From positions 1 through 64,000 of the forward strand of contig CAZJLR010000001.1 of assembly GCA_964546815.1 (NCBI GenBank): a stretch of 64,000 nt of DNA. Direction: 5' to 3'. The stretch's first letter is position 1. Each line of letters opens with the position of its first letter. This stretch comes from JAIEPM01 sp964546815. GTDB taxonomy: Bacteria; Cyanobacteriota; Vampirovibrionia; Obscuribacterales; Obscuribacteraceae. Positions 7,598-16,305 of the stretch are shown in pieces. Under the pieces are notes generated by a model. The model did not search any database, was not told the DNA's origin, and was given only the letters and a program-made list of their open reading frames with translations. A program made the position numbers and the translations under genes.

Positions 7598-8058
7598 TCA
7601 AGCGACTTCCCGTGCAAGCCGAAGATTTGAAAGACCATTTCTTTAAGGGAAAACACAACGAAAAACAAACTCAAGAACAATTCGCTAGTGAACTGATTCC
7701 AAACAAATGGCCATTGGAACGTAAACGCCAAGCATCCTGCTCTATACAATACTCCAGAGATGAGGAACGCAAGTATTAACTTGCATTCGCGCAGGGGCGC
7801 ACAAAATAACGCTATAGAACACGATATCCAGGACACCACCGATGGATAAAATAGCAGGGGGTTTTCATATGCATAGCGATCATTTGGATCCAATTTTCCA
7901 AATCCGGAAGGCAATACGACCACGAAAAGCAGGGCTTCCATTGCAACAGCGATTGATACGGCGACAGAGTAACCGACATTTGTGGCGGGAATTCGCACAA
8001 TCAGGCGCAATAGGACTGGTGCCGCCTGACACATAAGAAACAAGAGACAATAATCCAT
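7570..8058 (-). CDS. Multi-pass membrane protein, unknown function
   Basis: A 162-aa hydrophobic protein with about four helices (roughly residues 5-22, 28-50, 68-86 and 92-112, plus a hydrophobic stretch near 125-145). No motif is recognised. Its C-terminus runs into the ankyrin remnant in a different frame, so the original product may have been a membrane protein with C-terminal ankyrin repeats, now frameshifted. Confidence 0.5.
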   Translation of the reverse strand: MDYCLLFLMCQAAPVLLRLIVRIPATNVGYSVAVSIAVAMEALLFVVVLPSGFGKLDPNDRYAYENPLLFYPSVVSWISCSIALFCAPLRECKLILAFLISGVLYRAGCLAFTFQWPFVWNQFTSELFLSLFFVVFSLKEMVFQIFGLHGKSLENWSPEALT

Positions 8059-8196
8059 AGTAGGGCAGATCCTCCGCCCTTACCATATCTGAAAAGACTG
8101 CCGTCCAGTTTCAACAAAACACACTTTGCTAAGTGTTTGCGTCGATGAATTACAAGACACGAATGTTTCGGAACTAAGCAGTATCGAAATAATCAG

Positions 8197-8898
8197 CTAT
8201 CGATCAAATTCAAGAAATGAAACACAAGGTGTTGGCTTCGGGCTAGGTTGTGCCGCTATTAACCGAGCTATCTTCCACGTGCGCCAATATTCAAATCCAG
8301 AAATCCCTACGAGTCCAATGGTTTGACCGGCGCGGACGCTCTCCCCAGCTTGAACAAAGTCCTTGCTAATATGCGCATACACAAACTCTTTTTTGGGATC
8401 GCCATGATTCATTAAAACAACTCGTCCATAGGCCCCATACCAACCCGTATAGATGACTTCACCATTTGCCACACTTCTAACCGGTGTGCCTGGCAATGCA
8501 TCGAACCTAAACTCGTGCGGTTTTCTCATCCATTCTGATTTCGGGTTAGTCGGCTTTTCTACTGGCAGCTTCCACGATCGTGCCTGAAATGTTTGGTCTG
8601 AAAAATCTTTGCTAAGCTCGTTCCGGGGTACACAGCTTTCATCTAGCATTATGGTTCTCTGCGCCGAGTGACAGTTCTTCGGTCCTGATTGGGCAGCACT
8701 TGTGTTTCCTGAGACTTTGCCGGCAAGATTAGCAGTGTTAAACTCGGTCAGCTCTATGCCAGGGCAACAATCCATGCCCTTTGCCACGGGAAGAAGCGTC
8801 GGGTCACAGATAGCCAATGCAGCTATCATTAACCCCAACGCTATTATGTTGCGCCGAGGCGGTATTGGCACTTGTGTAAACGTTTCGCCTGCAGTCAT
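8197..8898 (-). CDS. M23/LytM-like protein lacking zinc ligands
   Basis: About 233 aa from the ATG at 8898. A hydrophobic segment (about 14-32) serves as signal or anchor. Residues 140-210 follow the M23 (LytM) fold: GTPVRSVANGEVIYTGWYGAYG, VVLMNHG, VYAHISKDFVQAGESVRAGQ and TIGLVGISG. The HxGxD zinc motif is reduced to HEFRFD and the terminal HLHFE is absent, so it is probably not an active endopeptidase; catalytically dead LytM domains act as amidase activators in other bacteria. The frame is open further upstream to 9177, including a CRRCLC stretch, so a longer form is possible. Confidence 0.65.
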   Translation of the reverse strand: MTAGETFTQVPIPPRRNIIALGLMIAALAICDPTLLPVAKGMDCCPGIELTEFNTANLAGKVSGNTSAAQSGPKNCHSAQRTIMLDESCVPRNELSKDFSDQTFQARSWKLPVEKPTNPKSEWMRKPHEFRFDALPGTPVRSVANGEVIYTGWYGAYGRVVLMNHGDPKKEFVYAHISKDFVQAGESVRAGQTIGLVGISGFEYWRTWKIARLIAAQPSPKPTPCVSFLEFDR

Positions 8899-9354
8899 TG
8901 CAGAGACCCCGTTATCGCTAAGTCCATAATTATCACACAAACAGCGCCGGCAAGGCTCAACGTGCCGAGGAGCTTTCATGAATAGGTGCGCGGACTCTGT
9001 CGTACAAAGCGTGCACGACAGCGCAGTCTTTATACTAGCTTGCCTTAGTCCACGCCATTCTCGGTCGATTAGGCCGCAGCTCTGTGTCGCTGCATGTGTA
9101 GCAGTCGACAGCCGCACCAGCGCGGGGGATTGAAACGCCCCCACACAGCCTTGGCGCGGCAACGAAAGGGAGCGCACTGCAATACTCTAAGAACTTCGGA
9201 TAGATCAGCGTCGGCTAATGTTGATTATGTTTTATTCGAACATTTCATGACCGAAGACATTGGTCAAACATGAGTTTATGGTGACAGATTGATTTTCGAA
9301 GGCCCAAAGTTGCTATGCTAGGAGTTTCCATTTGCAAAGAATAGTTGTTCTCCC
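8899..9354. other. Stretch between the LytM-like gene and a small gene
   Basis: The minus-strand frame of the LytM-like protein stays open to 9177, so part may be coding. The rest holds the divergent promoters. A GGGGATTGAAAC string at about 9125-9136 resembles the end of a CRISPR repeat but is not repeated. Confidence 0.4.
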
Positions 9355-9507
9355 ATGAAACGTCGATACATAGTTCTTTTGATTTGTGGATGCGCAGTCG
9401 GTTTACTAGCAATTACTTGGGTTTCTTCAAGGCTAGCTCAGGAGCGAAGAAAGTCCGGGCTGCTCCAGATGGCAAAACTCATTTGCTCCGAAAGCCAAGG
9501 ATACTAA
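9355..9507 (+). CDS. Small membrane or secreted peptide (50 aa)
   Basis: ATG at 9355 opens a 50-codon frame: basic MKRRY, a hydrophobic core IVLLICGCAVGLLAITWVSS, then a basic tail ending ESQGY. This is the shape of a single-span membrane peptide or a signal peptide of a truncated secreted protein. Downstream sequence (9541-9745) is decayed coding sequence, so it may be the surviving 5' end of a broken gene. Confidence 0.4.
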   Translation: MKRRYIVLLICGCAVGLLAITWVSSRLAQERRKSGLLQMAKLICSESQGY

Positions 9508-9540
9508 AGAAGTGGTACGAATGGTAGTTTCAATTGTCGA

Positions 9541-9745
9541 TGGAATTAGCAAGTCCACTACTGATGGCAGTTGGATTCATAAGTGATTCAAAGATTCCGC
9601 GCATATTTGATATGTTCCATTCGAAAAATCCGAAGCTGAAAACAATTGCGCGGTAAGAGTTTTTTGCTCCAAAATTTTCGACGCTACGCACCATATTCAA
9701 CTTGGTTCAAGAATCTTTGGGGCAGAGTCTCACAGCGAGTAGGTC
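9541..9745 (+). pseudogene. Decayed coding fragment, repeat pair 3 copy B
   Basis: A plus-strand frame starts MELASPLLMAVGFISDSK and reaches a TAA after PKLKTIAR, then continues in the same frame as EFFAPKFSTLRTIFNLVQE to a second stop. The portion 9630-9725 matches 5280-5397 in the same frame, including the in-frame stop. The pattern suggests two decayed paralogues of an unknown small protein. Confidence 0.45.
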
Positions 9746-9748
9746 ATT

Positions 9749-10144
9749 ATGAGACACTGGTTGATAGAGCAGAAGCACAAGCGTGTCATGGAAGAAGAAG
9801 AAATACCGAAGACGAAGACCGAATCAGCTGGTGGTGGTCGCCCACCTGGAAAGACTCGGATTGGTGCCAGTGAAAGTGGACCGCCTTACAAACCAAACTT
9901 TGAGATATGGTTACTGGAGAGAGATGCCTGGCAAATTCTTGATGCTATGGAGCGGGAATTGGGCAAAGATAAGTGGGACATTGATCAGCGAGAGCTATCT
10001 CTCCTAAAGGAGCTGTTAGCAATGGTCATTGCAGAGATCAACGGGAATAGCCCAAACGGACAAGTCCAAGCTGTCTTGGAGAGACTTAACCTGCGTTGTG
10101 AACGAAGAGAGGATTTGAAAGAGTTCTTGAAGAATGAACCATGA
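9749..10144 (+). CDS. Hypothetical soluble protein
   Basis: A 131-aa protein. Residues 1-50 are charged and probably disordered (Lys, Glu, Gly, Pro rich); residues 52-131 look helical, with FEIWLLERDAWQILDAMERE, LSLLKELLAMVIAEING and LERLNLRCERREDLKEFL. No signal peptide and no known motif. A GTG or ATG a few codons later (position 14) could be the actual start. Family unknown. Confidence 0.5.
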   Translation: MRHWLIEQKHKRVMEEEEIPKTKTESAGGGRPPGKTRIGASESGPPYKPNFEIWLLERDAWQILDAMERELGKDKWDIDQRELSLLKELLAMVIAEINGNSPNGQVQAVLERLNLRCERREDLKEFLKNEP

Positions 10145-10363
10145 TAGCCGCATCAAAAGAAATTAAAACCCCGAAACGGTTAGCAGTGGTTGGTCATCTC
10201 AGAGATGACAGGCACATAGAATGGTACCTTGCATCAGAACTCCCATGATACAAAGGGAACGTTTCCGATGATTCTTACCGTCAACAATTTAGACAGTGAA
10301 GGTTTCTCGGGCACAATGGATTGGCTAGACACACAGATGTGCTTCGGTGTTGCAGCGCCTCGG

Positions 10364-13300
10364 CTACTCCCAAATTAAGCGTTGAGCCAGGCTGGCGCCC
10401 ATACCGAAATAGCGATTTAAGAGCTCGGGCTTGCTTTCAGTGGCAACGATAAACCCGGGGCTTACGTATTTATTCCAGGCTGATTGAAATGCGTCGCGAC
10501 CCTTTTCAGAGCGGGCAAGCAGCGAGGGCACAGGATAATATGCTGCGATTCTCGGCACTGCGCGCCCATTCAGATACGCCTTGAAGAAACGTTCTTCGCA
10601 GTCTGCCTTCTCTTGGGTTTCTAGCCTCCGCTCATCACCCGAAATTTCTTCCACCGTCACCGATGCGCTAATCTCTTCAGTCTTGCTGGACGGATCTTCC
10701 GGCGCGGGCGTGGCTATCATTAGCGGAGTCAGTGTCGCAGTCTTCTTTGACTTCAACAATTTCTTTGGTGCCATAAGTTGAGCAATTTGACGTTTTGCAT
10801 CTTCCTTTGAAATTGGAGGCGGAAACGAATACTCATATTTCGGCATCAAATACGGTTGACTTCGCACAGGCTCCATCAATTCTTTAAAGCACTTGTTGAA
10901 ATATTGCGAGTGCTGAGGGTCAACATCATTTAGAAACACACGGAAGCTGCCGTCTGAGCGAATGCTTATTCTGATTGATTCGCGAGTAATGTGCGCCGGC
11001 AGCAATTTAACTTGCTGCAACGCACAAAGAATTGTGCGCCCCATATCCATCAATGATGAATGTTGAGTATTCGGTCTGCAAATTTCAGCTTTTAGTTTTG
11101 AATAAAGTAGCTTATGTTTTTTCACCGCAAGAGCGGCGGCAGCAACAAGGGGAATCAGCGCTGGTGCTAAAGGCCAAGATAAATTTGCCAGAAGGAAACA
11201 AGAAAACGCGGTTCCTATCAAACCAACACCGCTGTACTCCATCCAAACGCCATTCAAATTATCGCAGAGCAATCTTGAGTGTTCGCTGTAGGACATATTT
11301 TGTCGCATATAAGGCGGAGTCAATGCCAGCTTTCGCAGGCGCCCAATTTCGACACACGACAGCGTTCTATTCTTGTAAGGCTGTCCTACTTTCCAAAGCT
11401 CGTAAATTCCTTCGCGAGCAAGAGCCCTTAATTTCATTTCTTGATTGAAATCGTCGAGGTTAGCGAAAACCTCAGCAGGACTCAATTCAGAGAAAGACGG
11501 ATGAACATGACCGACACCACATTCTATTTGACCATCATCACAAATTCCAAAATAGCCCGCATGCTTTTTGGCGAAACGCTGATAGTCGTTCAACCCTTTT
11601 TCCAAATGTGGTGCAATGCAAACAACATCCCAATTATTTGCCACTTTGCGCCCACCAAGCGGGTCGCTGGTGTTAATGCGAATTGATCTTCCGCGCAATT
11701 GTTTCACAGACACGGGTGTGGTTGTCGTGGTAAGGTCGATCAAAGTATTAAGCGCCTGGCAGTCCCAGCCTTCACCAAAAATGCCGCGTGTCCCGATAAG
11801 AACCTTCGTCACTCCCTGTTCCAAAGCTTTGGTAGCTAGCCCCACATAAAGTCGTGACTCCCACTCTGAAGAGCCCGATTTCAATTCTGAAAACAACTCA
11901 CTAGGATGCTCAAATAACTCAAGCTCGAAATCATACCCGGCGTCTTTGAGCATTCGCTGCATTGCGGCTTGAAATTGCACTGCAATCCGATTGTCTAGCA
12001 AAATTAGCGAGCCCGTTACCAGGCATGGATTTACAAAATTGCTAATCTCCTTTTTGAGCAATTCACGCAAAACTGCAATTGCCCCGCCAGATTCTTCAGT
12101 CAAAACACCTTTGGCTTGCTTTGCTTGCGTGGCCGACATACGCTCGAAATCAGTCACAACAGCGGTGCGAAGTCTGTCATCCAAATTTCGATATTCAACT
12201 TCAAGTATGTCTGCCACAGCGCGCGATTTACTTTTGCTAAAAGCAAGAACACGATCTACCGGGGAGGCTTGCTTGCGTAATCCTTTTTCTGTAAGTCCAA
12301 AACCAAGTTTTGAAATTGCCTGCCTGATGCGCTCATACAACTCATGATTGTCTGACGATGCGCTTAGTTTCAGGTAGTTTAGGGAGAAGTCTTCAAGCAA
12401 ACACATCCAGTCTTCAACAAATGGAGCCTGCATCAAAGGCTCTGAAATTTCCAGATTTAGCGGCAAAGGTAATCTGTATTTGTACATAAAGCGAATCAAT
12501 GCACAAGAAAGATTTAGCGACTTACCGGCAAACGCGCTCCATCCGTTTGCAGCCTCAAACTCGACGCGCTCTTGCACCCATTTTTTCAGCAGTGAATTTT
12601 CACCTTGCGCCAATTCTTCAAGAAGAATATGAAACTCAGAGTGCTGCTCTTCCAAAAAACGTTCTTCTTCGAAAGTAGGCGATGTGAAATAAACGAGATC
12701 TTGAAACGGCGCCAAGCCGCCCTCGCGCACCAGAGCTGGTGTAGGCACCTGATAGTCAATTTCGCCAACGAGGGACATATAGCGATTTTCTTGGCTTGCA
12801 GATTTTCCCTCGGGTGGGGTGCCTGTAAGACCAATCACAACAGGATTCTCAAGCCGCGCCAACACATGCGTCATGATGGCGGCCCAATAATCCGTCAGGT
12901 GGTGGCATTCATCGAAAATTACTGTCTTAAATCTCTGGCGGCGCAATGCTTGTATCAACAGAATTGCATTTGGATGCAAAACTTCCTTGAGGTCAAGCAC
13001 GTCGCTCAGCTTTCGTCGCAAGCGAGTCACATGACGTGAAATCTCTTTTGTATATGCTTTGTGGTTGTTTTGCATCAACTCCAAAATTCGAAGCTCAGCT
13101 TCGCCTTTTGAAAGTGTCGTGCTAACGAGCTCGTCCACCCATGCTTGATGGGCAAGCTTTTCCAAATATTCTTGTTCGCGCCCAGGAGTCGACAGCACCT
13201 GATAGGTGAGCAATGTTATTGGCTTGAGCGGTTTGTTTTCGTGCGTGCCGATTAAGCGCTCTGTCCCTAAAGCCTCTTCGCCCGGTGGCAAGAAAAGATC

Positions 13301-13621
13301 TAACTTTTCGCCCCACTGCGCCTGAATTGTTGTGGTTGGCGAAATAATCAAAGTATTTTCGAGCAGTTGCCCTGCAAGCTGCAGTCCGATAATAGTTTTA
13401 CCGGCGCCAGGCGGCGCAACAATGTGGACGGCTCGTTCGCCCTTCTCCAATTTGAGTTTCGTTAACTCGATAATTTCTTGCTGATAACGCCTAAGCGGAT
13501 AACGAAACGCCAGCCCTTTGAGAGGGCTTTCTTCCTCTTCGGGCGGCAAAAAGTCGTCATTCATCTTGTAAGGCAGCGCTTGCGGTGGCGGCGCAGCAGG
13601 CTTAGAGTTGAATCCCAGCAA
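10364..13621 (-). CDS. Large SF2 DEAD/DEAH helicase with hydrophobic segment
   Basis: A 1085-aa superfamily 2 nucleic-acid helicase or translocase. Visible motifs: Walker A APPGAGKT (69-76), DECHH (237-241), LTGTPP (265-270), a C-terminal RecA-lobe motif GTRGIFGEGWDCQALN (about 612-627) and QLRGRSIRINTS (motif VI, about 639-650). An insert of about 130 residues separates motif Ia from DECHH. After the helicase core come about 430 further residues including a strongly hydrophobic stretch (about 797-833), unusual for this class, and a Lys- and Thr-rich linker near 950-1000. It resembles large accessory or defence helicases, but no partner nuclease or methylase is adjacent. Confidence 0.85.
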   Translation of the reverse strand: MLGFNSKPAAPPPQALPYKMNDDFLPPEEEESPLKGLAFRYPLRRYQQEIIELTKLKLEKGERAVHIVAPPGAGKTIIGLQLAGQLLENTLIISPTTTIQAQWGEKLDLFLPPGEEALGTERLIGTHENKPLKPITLLTYQVLSTPGREQEYLEKLAHQAWVDELVSTTLSKGEAELRILELMQNNHKAYTKEISRHVTRLRRKLSDVLDLKEVLHPNAILLIQALRRQRFKTVIFDECHHLTDYWAAIMTHVLARLENPVVIGLTGTPPEGKSASQENRYMSLVGEIDYQVPTPALVREGGLAPFQDLVYFTSPTFEEERFLEEQHSEFHILLEELAQGENSLLKKWVQERVEFEAANGWSAFAGKSLNLSCALIRFMYKYRLPLPLNLEISEPLMQAPFVEDWMCLLEDFSLNYLKLSASSDNHELYERIRQAISKLGFGLTEKGLRKQASPVDRVLAFSKSKSRAVADILEVEYRNLDDRLRTAVVTDFERMSATQAKQAKGVLTEESGGAIAVLRELLKKEISNFVNPCLVTGSLILLDNRIAVQFQAAMQRMLKDAGYDFELELFEHPSELFSELKSGSSEWESRLYVGLATKALEQGVTKVLIGTRGIFGEGWDCQALNTLIDLTTTTTPVSVKQLRGRSIRINTSDPLGGRKVANNWDVVCIAPHLEKGLNDYQRFAKKHAGYFGICDDGQIECGVGHVHPSFSELSPAEVFANLDDFNQEMKLRALAREGIYELWKVGQPYKNRTLSCVEIGRLRKLALTPPYMRQNMSYSEHSRLLCDNLNGVWMEYSGVGLIGTAFSCFLLANLSWPLAPALIPLVAAAALAVKKHKLLYSKLKAEICRPNTQHSSLMDMGRTILCALQQVKLLPAHITRESIRISIRSDGSFRVFLNDVDPQHSQYFNKCFKELMEPVRSQPYLMPKYEYSFPPPISKEDAKRQIAQLMAPKKLLKSKKTATLTPLMIATPAPEDPSSKTEEISASVTVEEISGDERRLETQEKADCEERFFKAYLNGRAVPRIAAYYPVPSLLARSEKGRDAFQSAWNKYVSPGFIVATESKPELLNRYFGMGASLAQRLIWE

Positions 13622-13901
13622 TTTTCAGGCTTTCTAGTTTACTTTGCTTTATTAAACGCCACCCAACGGCAAAACAATCAGGGCGGCAGCAGACCATCTA
13701 GAAGATAGATTAAATTGCCGCGAAACGCAAGCCATGAATGCAATCCGAGGGCTTGTGGAAGATGCCAGACTTAAATGGGTTACCCCAAACAGGTGAGCGC
13801 AGAGCGAGATATTTAATCCCCTCTGTCATCCTTGAGGTTCACGCAGCCCTCACAAACTGGGAATAAGATCTGAAGTAGATGGTGTGGAGACAAAAAATAC
13901 T

Positions 13902-14435
13902 ATGTTGGGGACAAGAAAAATTTTGGTACTTGGTTCGGCACTATTTTGGCTTGCAGCGCCAATGGCGATGGCAGATCCATTCATCGACGACCGCACGGGG
14001 GTTTCCGATGACTACTTCCAGCAATCATTCGGCGGTTTCAACAGCTCTTTGGACAATATGGGTTCAAAGATGCGCAGAGACTATGATTACAGTCAACTTT
14101 CCGATGCTCACAGACATTTGACCAATATGCAGTCTATTCAAACAGACACATGGAAAACGTCGCAGGACGCATTTAAGAACGGTCAAGCCCAGATGGTATT
14201 GGGCGGAGGCGCATACAACGGCAACGGTTCATACGGTTATGGCGCTGCGATGGGACTCGGCGGCGGTATGGGCGGCGGCTGGGGTGGCGGCATGGGCGGC
14301 AGTAGCGGCGGCAGCAACATTCAGCCAGACACCTGGGGTAGTGGCGGCAGCTCTGGAGGCTTCAGCAGCCCAAGCAGCTACAGCGGCAGATATTACGGCA
14401 ACTCAGGCGGCAACAGAAGCGTAAACGGCTGGTAG
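13902..14435 (+). CDS. Secreted glycine-rich protein, paralogue 1
   Basis: About 177 aa from the ATG at 13902 (a GTG at 13884 is an alternative). A signal peptide (MLGTRKILVLGSALFWLAAP to AMA) is followed by a conserved polar region DPFIDDRTG...SLDNMGSKMRRDYD...QDAFKNGQAQMV, then about 70 residues rich in Gly, Ser and Asn. The conserved region is shared with the next gene (14484), so the two are tandem paralogues. A surface or biofilm-type role is plausible; I recognise no named family. Confidence 0.7.
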   Translation: MLGTRKILVLGSALFWLAAPMAMADPFIDDRTGVSDDYFQQSFGGFNSSLDNMGSKMRRDYDYSQLSDAHRHLTNMQSIQTDTWKTSQDAFKNGQAQMVLGGGAYNGNGSYGYGAAMGLGGGMGGGWGGGMGGSSGGSNIQPDTWGSGGSSGGFSSPSSYSGRYYGNSGGNRSVNGW

Positions 14436-14483
14436 TCAGCTCGCTTCAATCGATGCGATTGGTAATCTCTTAGAGGTGTCACT

Positions 14484-15119
14484 ATGAAAGGAATCCGTCA
14501 GTTAATTCTGGCATCACTATTGGTGCTCGGACCAATACAAATGGCTCAGGCGGATCCTTTCAATGACAATAACTCGGGAGATTTTCATTCGCATTTAGAC
14601 GACTTTGGTAAGTCGTTAGATAACGTCGGACAGCAAATGCGCAATGACTTTGACACCAGCACCATGCAGCAGTCGCAGCGCTATTTCACCGACCAACAAA
14701 ATGTACAAAGCGGCACGCAAGCCGCCGCACAGGAATCATTCATGAATGGACAGATGCAGGCTAGCTATGGCGGAGCCAGCGGCTATTCCAACAATTACGG
14801 AAACAACGGACTTTTTGGCAGCAACGGCGGGTTTGGCATCGGCGGATTCGGCATCGGCAGCCCGATCCCCACAGTGGGCGGCAGCTCGACAACGGCAGTA
14901 GGCGCAAGCCCCACACAGTCAAACAATTTCAACACTAACGGCGATGTTGATCTGGGCACAGCCTATCAATCTGGCTATACCGCCGGTTTCAACCACGCCT
15001 CAAACAACGCTCACTTCGACGCAATGAGCAGTCTCAGAAACCCGAAGTCAAACTTCAGTATCCCAAGAGCCAAAAGCACAAGCTCCCCTACGAGCAGCTC
15101 TGATTCGAAAAAGCTCTAA
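14484..15119 (+). CDS. Secreted glycine-rich protein, paralogue 2
   Basis: A 211-aa protein with a signal peptide (MKGIRQLILASLLVLGPIQM, cleavage near AQA) and the same conserved region as its upstream neighbour: DPFNDNNSG, SLDNVGQQMRNDFD, QESFMNGQMQASYGG. A Gly/Asn/Phe-rich middle (GIGGFGIGS) and a Ser-rich C-terminus follow. It starts 48 bases after paralogue 1, so they probably form one transcript. Its stop codon lies inside a 19-bp tandem repeat. Confidence 0.75.
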   Translation: MKGIRQLILASLLVLGPIQMAQADPFNDNNSGDFHSHLDDFGKSLDNVGQQMRNDFDTSTMQQSQRYFTDQQNVQSGTQAAAQESFMNGQMQASYGGASGYSNNYGNNGLFGSNGGFGIGGFGIGSPIPTVGGSSTTAVGASPTQSNNFNTNGDVDLGTAYQSGYTAGFNHASNNAHFDAMSSLRNPKSNFSIPRAKSTSSPTSSSDSKKL

Positions 15120-15180
15120 GTAGTTATGCACTATCTAAGTAGTTATGCACTATGTAAGTAGTTAAGCACTAAGTGCTTAA
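15117..15180. repeat. 19-bp tandem repeat ending in a hairpin
   Basis: TAAGTAGTTATGCACTAT plus one base is repeated at 15117, 15136 and (partly) 15155. The first copy contains the stop codon of the preceding gene. The array ends in a perfect inverted repeat, TTAAGCAC-TAA-GTGCTTAA (15162-15180). There is no T-run, so it is not a classical terminator. Confidence 0.85.
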
Positions 15181-15205
15181 GCCTCAGTCCAGCACGGTCC
15201 CAGAT

Positions 15206-15241
15206 CTTGTAGGGGCGACGCATGGCGTCGCCCCTCACAAG
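15206..15241. repeat. GGGCGACGC hairpin element, copy 1
   Basis: Inverted repeat CTTGTAGGGGCGACGC - ATG - GCGTCGCCCCT(C)ACAAG, 16-bp arms with one extra C. It lies between convergent genes (14484-15119 plus, 15265-16305 minus). A close relative with perfect 15-bp arms occurs at 25563-25595, again between convergent genes. This is the form of a REP/MITE-type dispersed palindrome and could serve as a two-way transcription stop. Confidence 0.85.
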
Positions 15242-15264
15242 CGAACTACTGGCGCCAACAGCGC

Positions 15265-16305
15265 CTAGGGCTCCAACGAACTCGGACAGATACTCTTAAG
15301 TGGACATTTCGAACACTCAGGATTACGAGCGAAACACATTCTACGCCCGTGCCAAATAAGCGTGATTGAGTATTTCGTCCAATCTTCTTCAGGAAAAAGC
15401 TTCTGCAAATCCAATTCAATTTTGTACGGGTCAGTATTCTTCGTCATTCCGAGACGCTGTGTCAGGCGCTGAACATGCGTATCAACGGTCCATCCTGGAA
15501 TATTATGCACAACACCAAGCACAACATTTGCAGTCTTCCTACCGACCCCAGGTAATGTAACCAACTCTTCTAAAGTCTGCGGCACATTCCCATTAAAACG
15601 CTCAACAATAGCGGCAGCACAAGATTGAATTGATTTGGCTTTATTATTGTAATAACCAGTCGGTTTGATAATCTCTTTCACTTCCTCAGGATTTGCCGAG
15701 GCAAGTGAGCTTGCTGTCGGGAATTTGCTGAAAAGCTTAGGAGTAACTTTATTCACCTGCACATCAGTTGTTTGCGCAGACATGATTACTGCGGTGAGCA
15801 ACTCGTACGAATTCTTGTAAGTGAGTTCGCAATCGGCGTCTGGATAGAGCTTGCATAACTCACTCATCATTTCTTTGGCAACGCTTGCCTTCACAAGACC
15901 AACAGGTTTTTCGGAAGAACTTTTACCTGCACCTTTTTCTGCATTTTTATCCTTGCTTACAAGCTTTTTGGTAGCAGGCTTGCTACTTGATTTTGGCGAC
16001 TTCGTATCTTTCGCTTGCACAGTGGATGAAGCTTTTGATTCTGGCTTTGATGAGGGCTTGGACCCAACCTTGGCGGCAGGCTTAGATGTGGGCTTGGAGC
16101 CAGACTTGGATCCGGCCTTGGCTGCGGGCTTAGATGCTGGCTTGGATCCAGACTTGGATCCGGCCTTGGCTGCGGGCTTAGATGCTGGCTTGGATCCAGA
16201 CTTAGCTACGGGCTTAGATGCTGGCTTTAATGCAGAATCGGCTTTCGCATTAGTTTTTGAAGAAGCTTTTGAAGCAGCATTCTCACTCTTTTTCTTCAAC
16301 ACCAT
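15265..16305 (-). CDS. nth: Endonuclease III with long Lys/Ala/Ser/Pro tail
   Basis: A bifunctional DNA glycosylase/AP lyase of base excision repair acting on oxidised pyrimidines. The catalytic domain spans about residues 140-346: helix-hairpin-helix with the catalytic Lys in LPGVGRKTANVV, the catalytic Asp in VDTHVQRL, and the C-terminal 4Fe-4S ligands C-x6-C-x2-C-x5-C (MCFARNPECSKCPLKSIC). The first ~135 residues are an added tail of KPASKPAAKAGSKSGS-type units resembling histone H1 or bacterial Hc1 tails, which should bind DNA non-specifically. Normal Nth has only about 210 residues. Confidence 0.95.
   Translation of the reverse strand: MVLKKKSENAASKASSKTNAKADSALKPASKPVAKSGSKPASKPAAKAGSKSGSKPASKPAAKAGSKSGSKPTSKPAAKVGSKPSSKPESKASSTVQAKDTKSPKSSSKPATKKLVSKDKNAEKGAGKSSSEKPVGLVKASVAKEMMSELCKLYPDADCELTYKNSYELLTAVIMSAQTTDVQVNKVTPKLFSKFPTASSLASANPEEVKEIIKPTGYYNNKAKSIQSCAAAIVERFNGNVPQTLEELVTLPGVGRKTANVVLGVVHNIPGWTVDTHVQRLTQRLGMTKNTDPYKIELDLQKLFPEEDWTKYSITLIWHGRRMCFARNPECSKCPLKSICPSSLEP

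Noticed and set aside
9120..9140. GGGGATTGAAAC string like the end of a CRISPR repeat
   Set aside because: It occurs once; there is no regular repeat-spacer pattern and no cas gene in the window.
11032..11448. Plus-strand frames opposite the helicase gene
   Set aside because: Shadow frames of a long confident gene.
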